NCBI GenBank assembly: GCA_013002285.1
Contig: JABDKJ010000035.1
Span: 22,603-86,602 of the forward strand
DNA: 64,000 nt
Direction of reading: 5' to 3'
DNA from: Flavobacteriales bacterium
GTDB taxonomy: Bacteria; Bacteroidota; Bacteroidia; Flavobacteriales; JABDKJ01
Within the stretch, counting starts at the first letter, position 1, and every line of letters starts with the position of its first letter. The translations under genes were made by a program, and so were the position numbers. The notes under the pieces were generated by a model. It ran no database searches and was not told the origin of the DNA. It was given only the letters and a program-made list of their open reading frames with translations. Positions 63,466 through 64,000 of the stretch are shown here, in pieces.

Positions 63466-64000
63466 ATGAAAAAAGCCACACTCACACTTGCAATTTTATT
63501 GATCACAACAATTTCTTACGCTCAATCTTGCATTGACTGCACTTTAATAGACCCAACAGCCATTTGCCCCTTAAATTGGGACCCTGTGTGTGGCTGCGAT
63601 GGCATTACATATGGAAATGACTGCATGGCAGTGAACTCTGGTGGTGTTACTTCCTGGATAATGGGCGAATGCCAACCTGGATATGTAGATGCTTGCGTGA
63701 ATATGGACGGTGTAGACCTTGGGCCATGCGCAGTGATCTTGGGCTATGGAATGTTGAATGGAGAATGCCAAGCTATTTCCGGATGTAGCACAATGGATGG
63801 CCAGGGAAATGACTATGCCCCCGCTCTCTATCCCACTCTTACAGAATGCACAGACAATTGCGATTGCCCCATGACCCCCGTTGACAATGACAATGATGGT
63901 TATGACAATACAGTAGACTGCAACGATAATGACCCTGCCACTTATCCGGGAGCCACAGAGCTGTGTGACAATATTGATAATGATTGCGATGGGTCTGTAG
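63466..64000 (+). CDS. Secreted Kazal-like and metal-binding-repeat protein, partial (runs off the end)
   Basis: The first 178 residues are visible; the stop codon lies beyond the window. A signal peptide (KKATLTLAILLITTISYAQ) is followed by a Kazal-type segment with CPLNWDPVCGCDGITYGNDC, commonly of serine-protease-inhibitor fold. A Cys-rich middle part follows. From about residue 143 there is a DNDNDGYDNTVDCNDND and YPGATELCDNIDNDCDG stretch (quoted in pieces), which matches the MopE-type metal-binding repeat common in secreted proteins. A T9SS sorting domain may follow in the missing part. The reading frame is open and in phase to base 64000. Confidence 0.8.
   Translation, partial: MKKATLTLAILLITTISYAQSCIDCTLIDPTAICPLNWDPVCGCDGITYGNDCMAVNSGGVTSWIMGECQPGYVDACVNMDGVDLGPCAVILGYGMLNGECQAISGCSTMDGQGNDYAPALYPTLTECTDNCDCPMTPVDNDNDGYDNTVDCNDNDPATYPGATELCDNIDNDCDGSV

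Overview
The window is a gene-dense stretch of a Bacteroidota chromosome, most likely from a marine or aquatic Flavobacteriales/Chitinophagales-type bacterium. The evidence is: C-terminal sorting domains of the type IX secretion system (T9SS) on three proteins; a PorZ homologue beside recO; exact TAnnTTTG-type -7 promoter boxes with almost no Shine-Dalgarno sequences; the Bacteroidota gene orders rplM-rpsI-rpsB-tsf and pyrH-frr; and a large second PurF-type protein. A genus cannot be fixed from the sequence. There are no rRNA genes, CRISPR arrays or insertion sequences, and most of the window is core genome.

Layout. 1-5.2 kb (minus strand): a T9SS cargo protein with tandem Cys/Asp repeats, an unknown 137-residue protein, a serine hydrolase, lipB and a phosphoglucose/phosphomannose isomerase. 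5.3-7.0 kb: lysS. 7.0-15.4 kb (minus): porZ, recO, a TonB-dependent receptor, an S9 peptidase and a second T9SS cargo. 15.4-15.7 kb: tRNA-Arg and tRNA-Leu facing each other. 15.9-18.2 kb: prs, rplY, pth. 18.2-24.8 kb: a menaquinone cluster, menF-menD-menB-menCE (MenC and MenE are one polypeptide), ending in a DAHP synthase/chorismate mutase that makes and diverts the chorismate used by MenF. 24.9-28.4 kb (minus): class Ia ribonucleotide reductase nrdB-nrdA, behind a long leader with an intrinsic terminator and small reading frames. 28.9-33.2 kb: an outer-membrane barrel protein, two kynurenine-pathway enzymes (HaaO and ACMSD) and a large PurF-like amidotransferase.

33.4-35.2 kb (minus): an orphan membrane protein resembling the Pycsar antiphage effector (PycTM/DUF5706) and a MacB-type ABC permease. 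35.4-36.9 kb: purH. 37.1-42.6 kb: the cell-elongation operon mreB-mreC-mreD-mrdA-rodA, followed by two unknown proteins. 43.5-47.5 kb (minus): sucA-sucB. 47.7-54 kb: an epimerase, a polyprenyl synthase, rmlA, an RND/MMPL exporter and a radical SAM/SPASM protein. 53.9-58.3 kb (minus): frr, pyrH, tsf, rpsB (with an unusual helix-hairpin-helix tail), rpsI and rplM. 58.4-64 kb: a surface protein with YadA-head-like repeats and an S74-type chaperone end, kbl, gdhA, a PrsW-type protease and a truncated secreted protein running off the end.

The items most worth a second look are the nrdB leader (terminator, small reading frame, DnaA-box-like sites), the orphan PycTM-like protein, the MenC-MenE fusion that lacks an ATG start, the HhH-tailed ribosomal protein S2, and the PrsW gene with no normal start codon ahead of its first membrane helix. 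I did not find a clear multi-gene system that is wholly unfamiliar.
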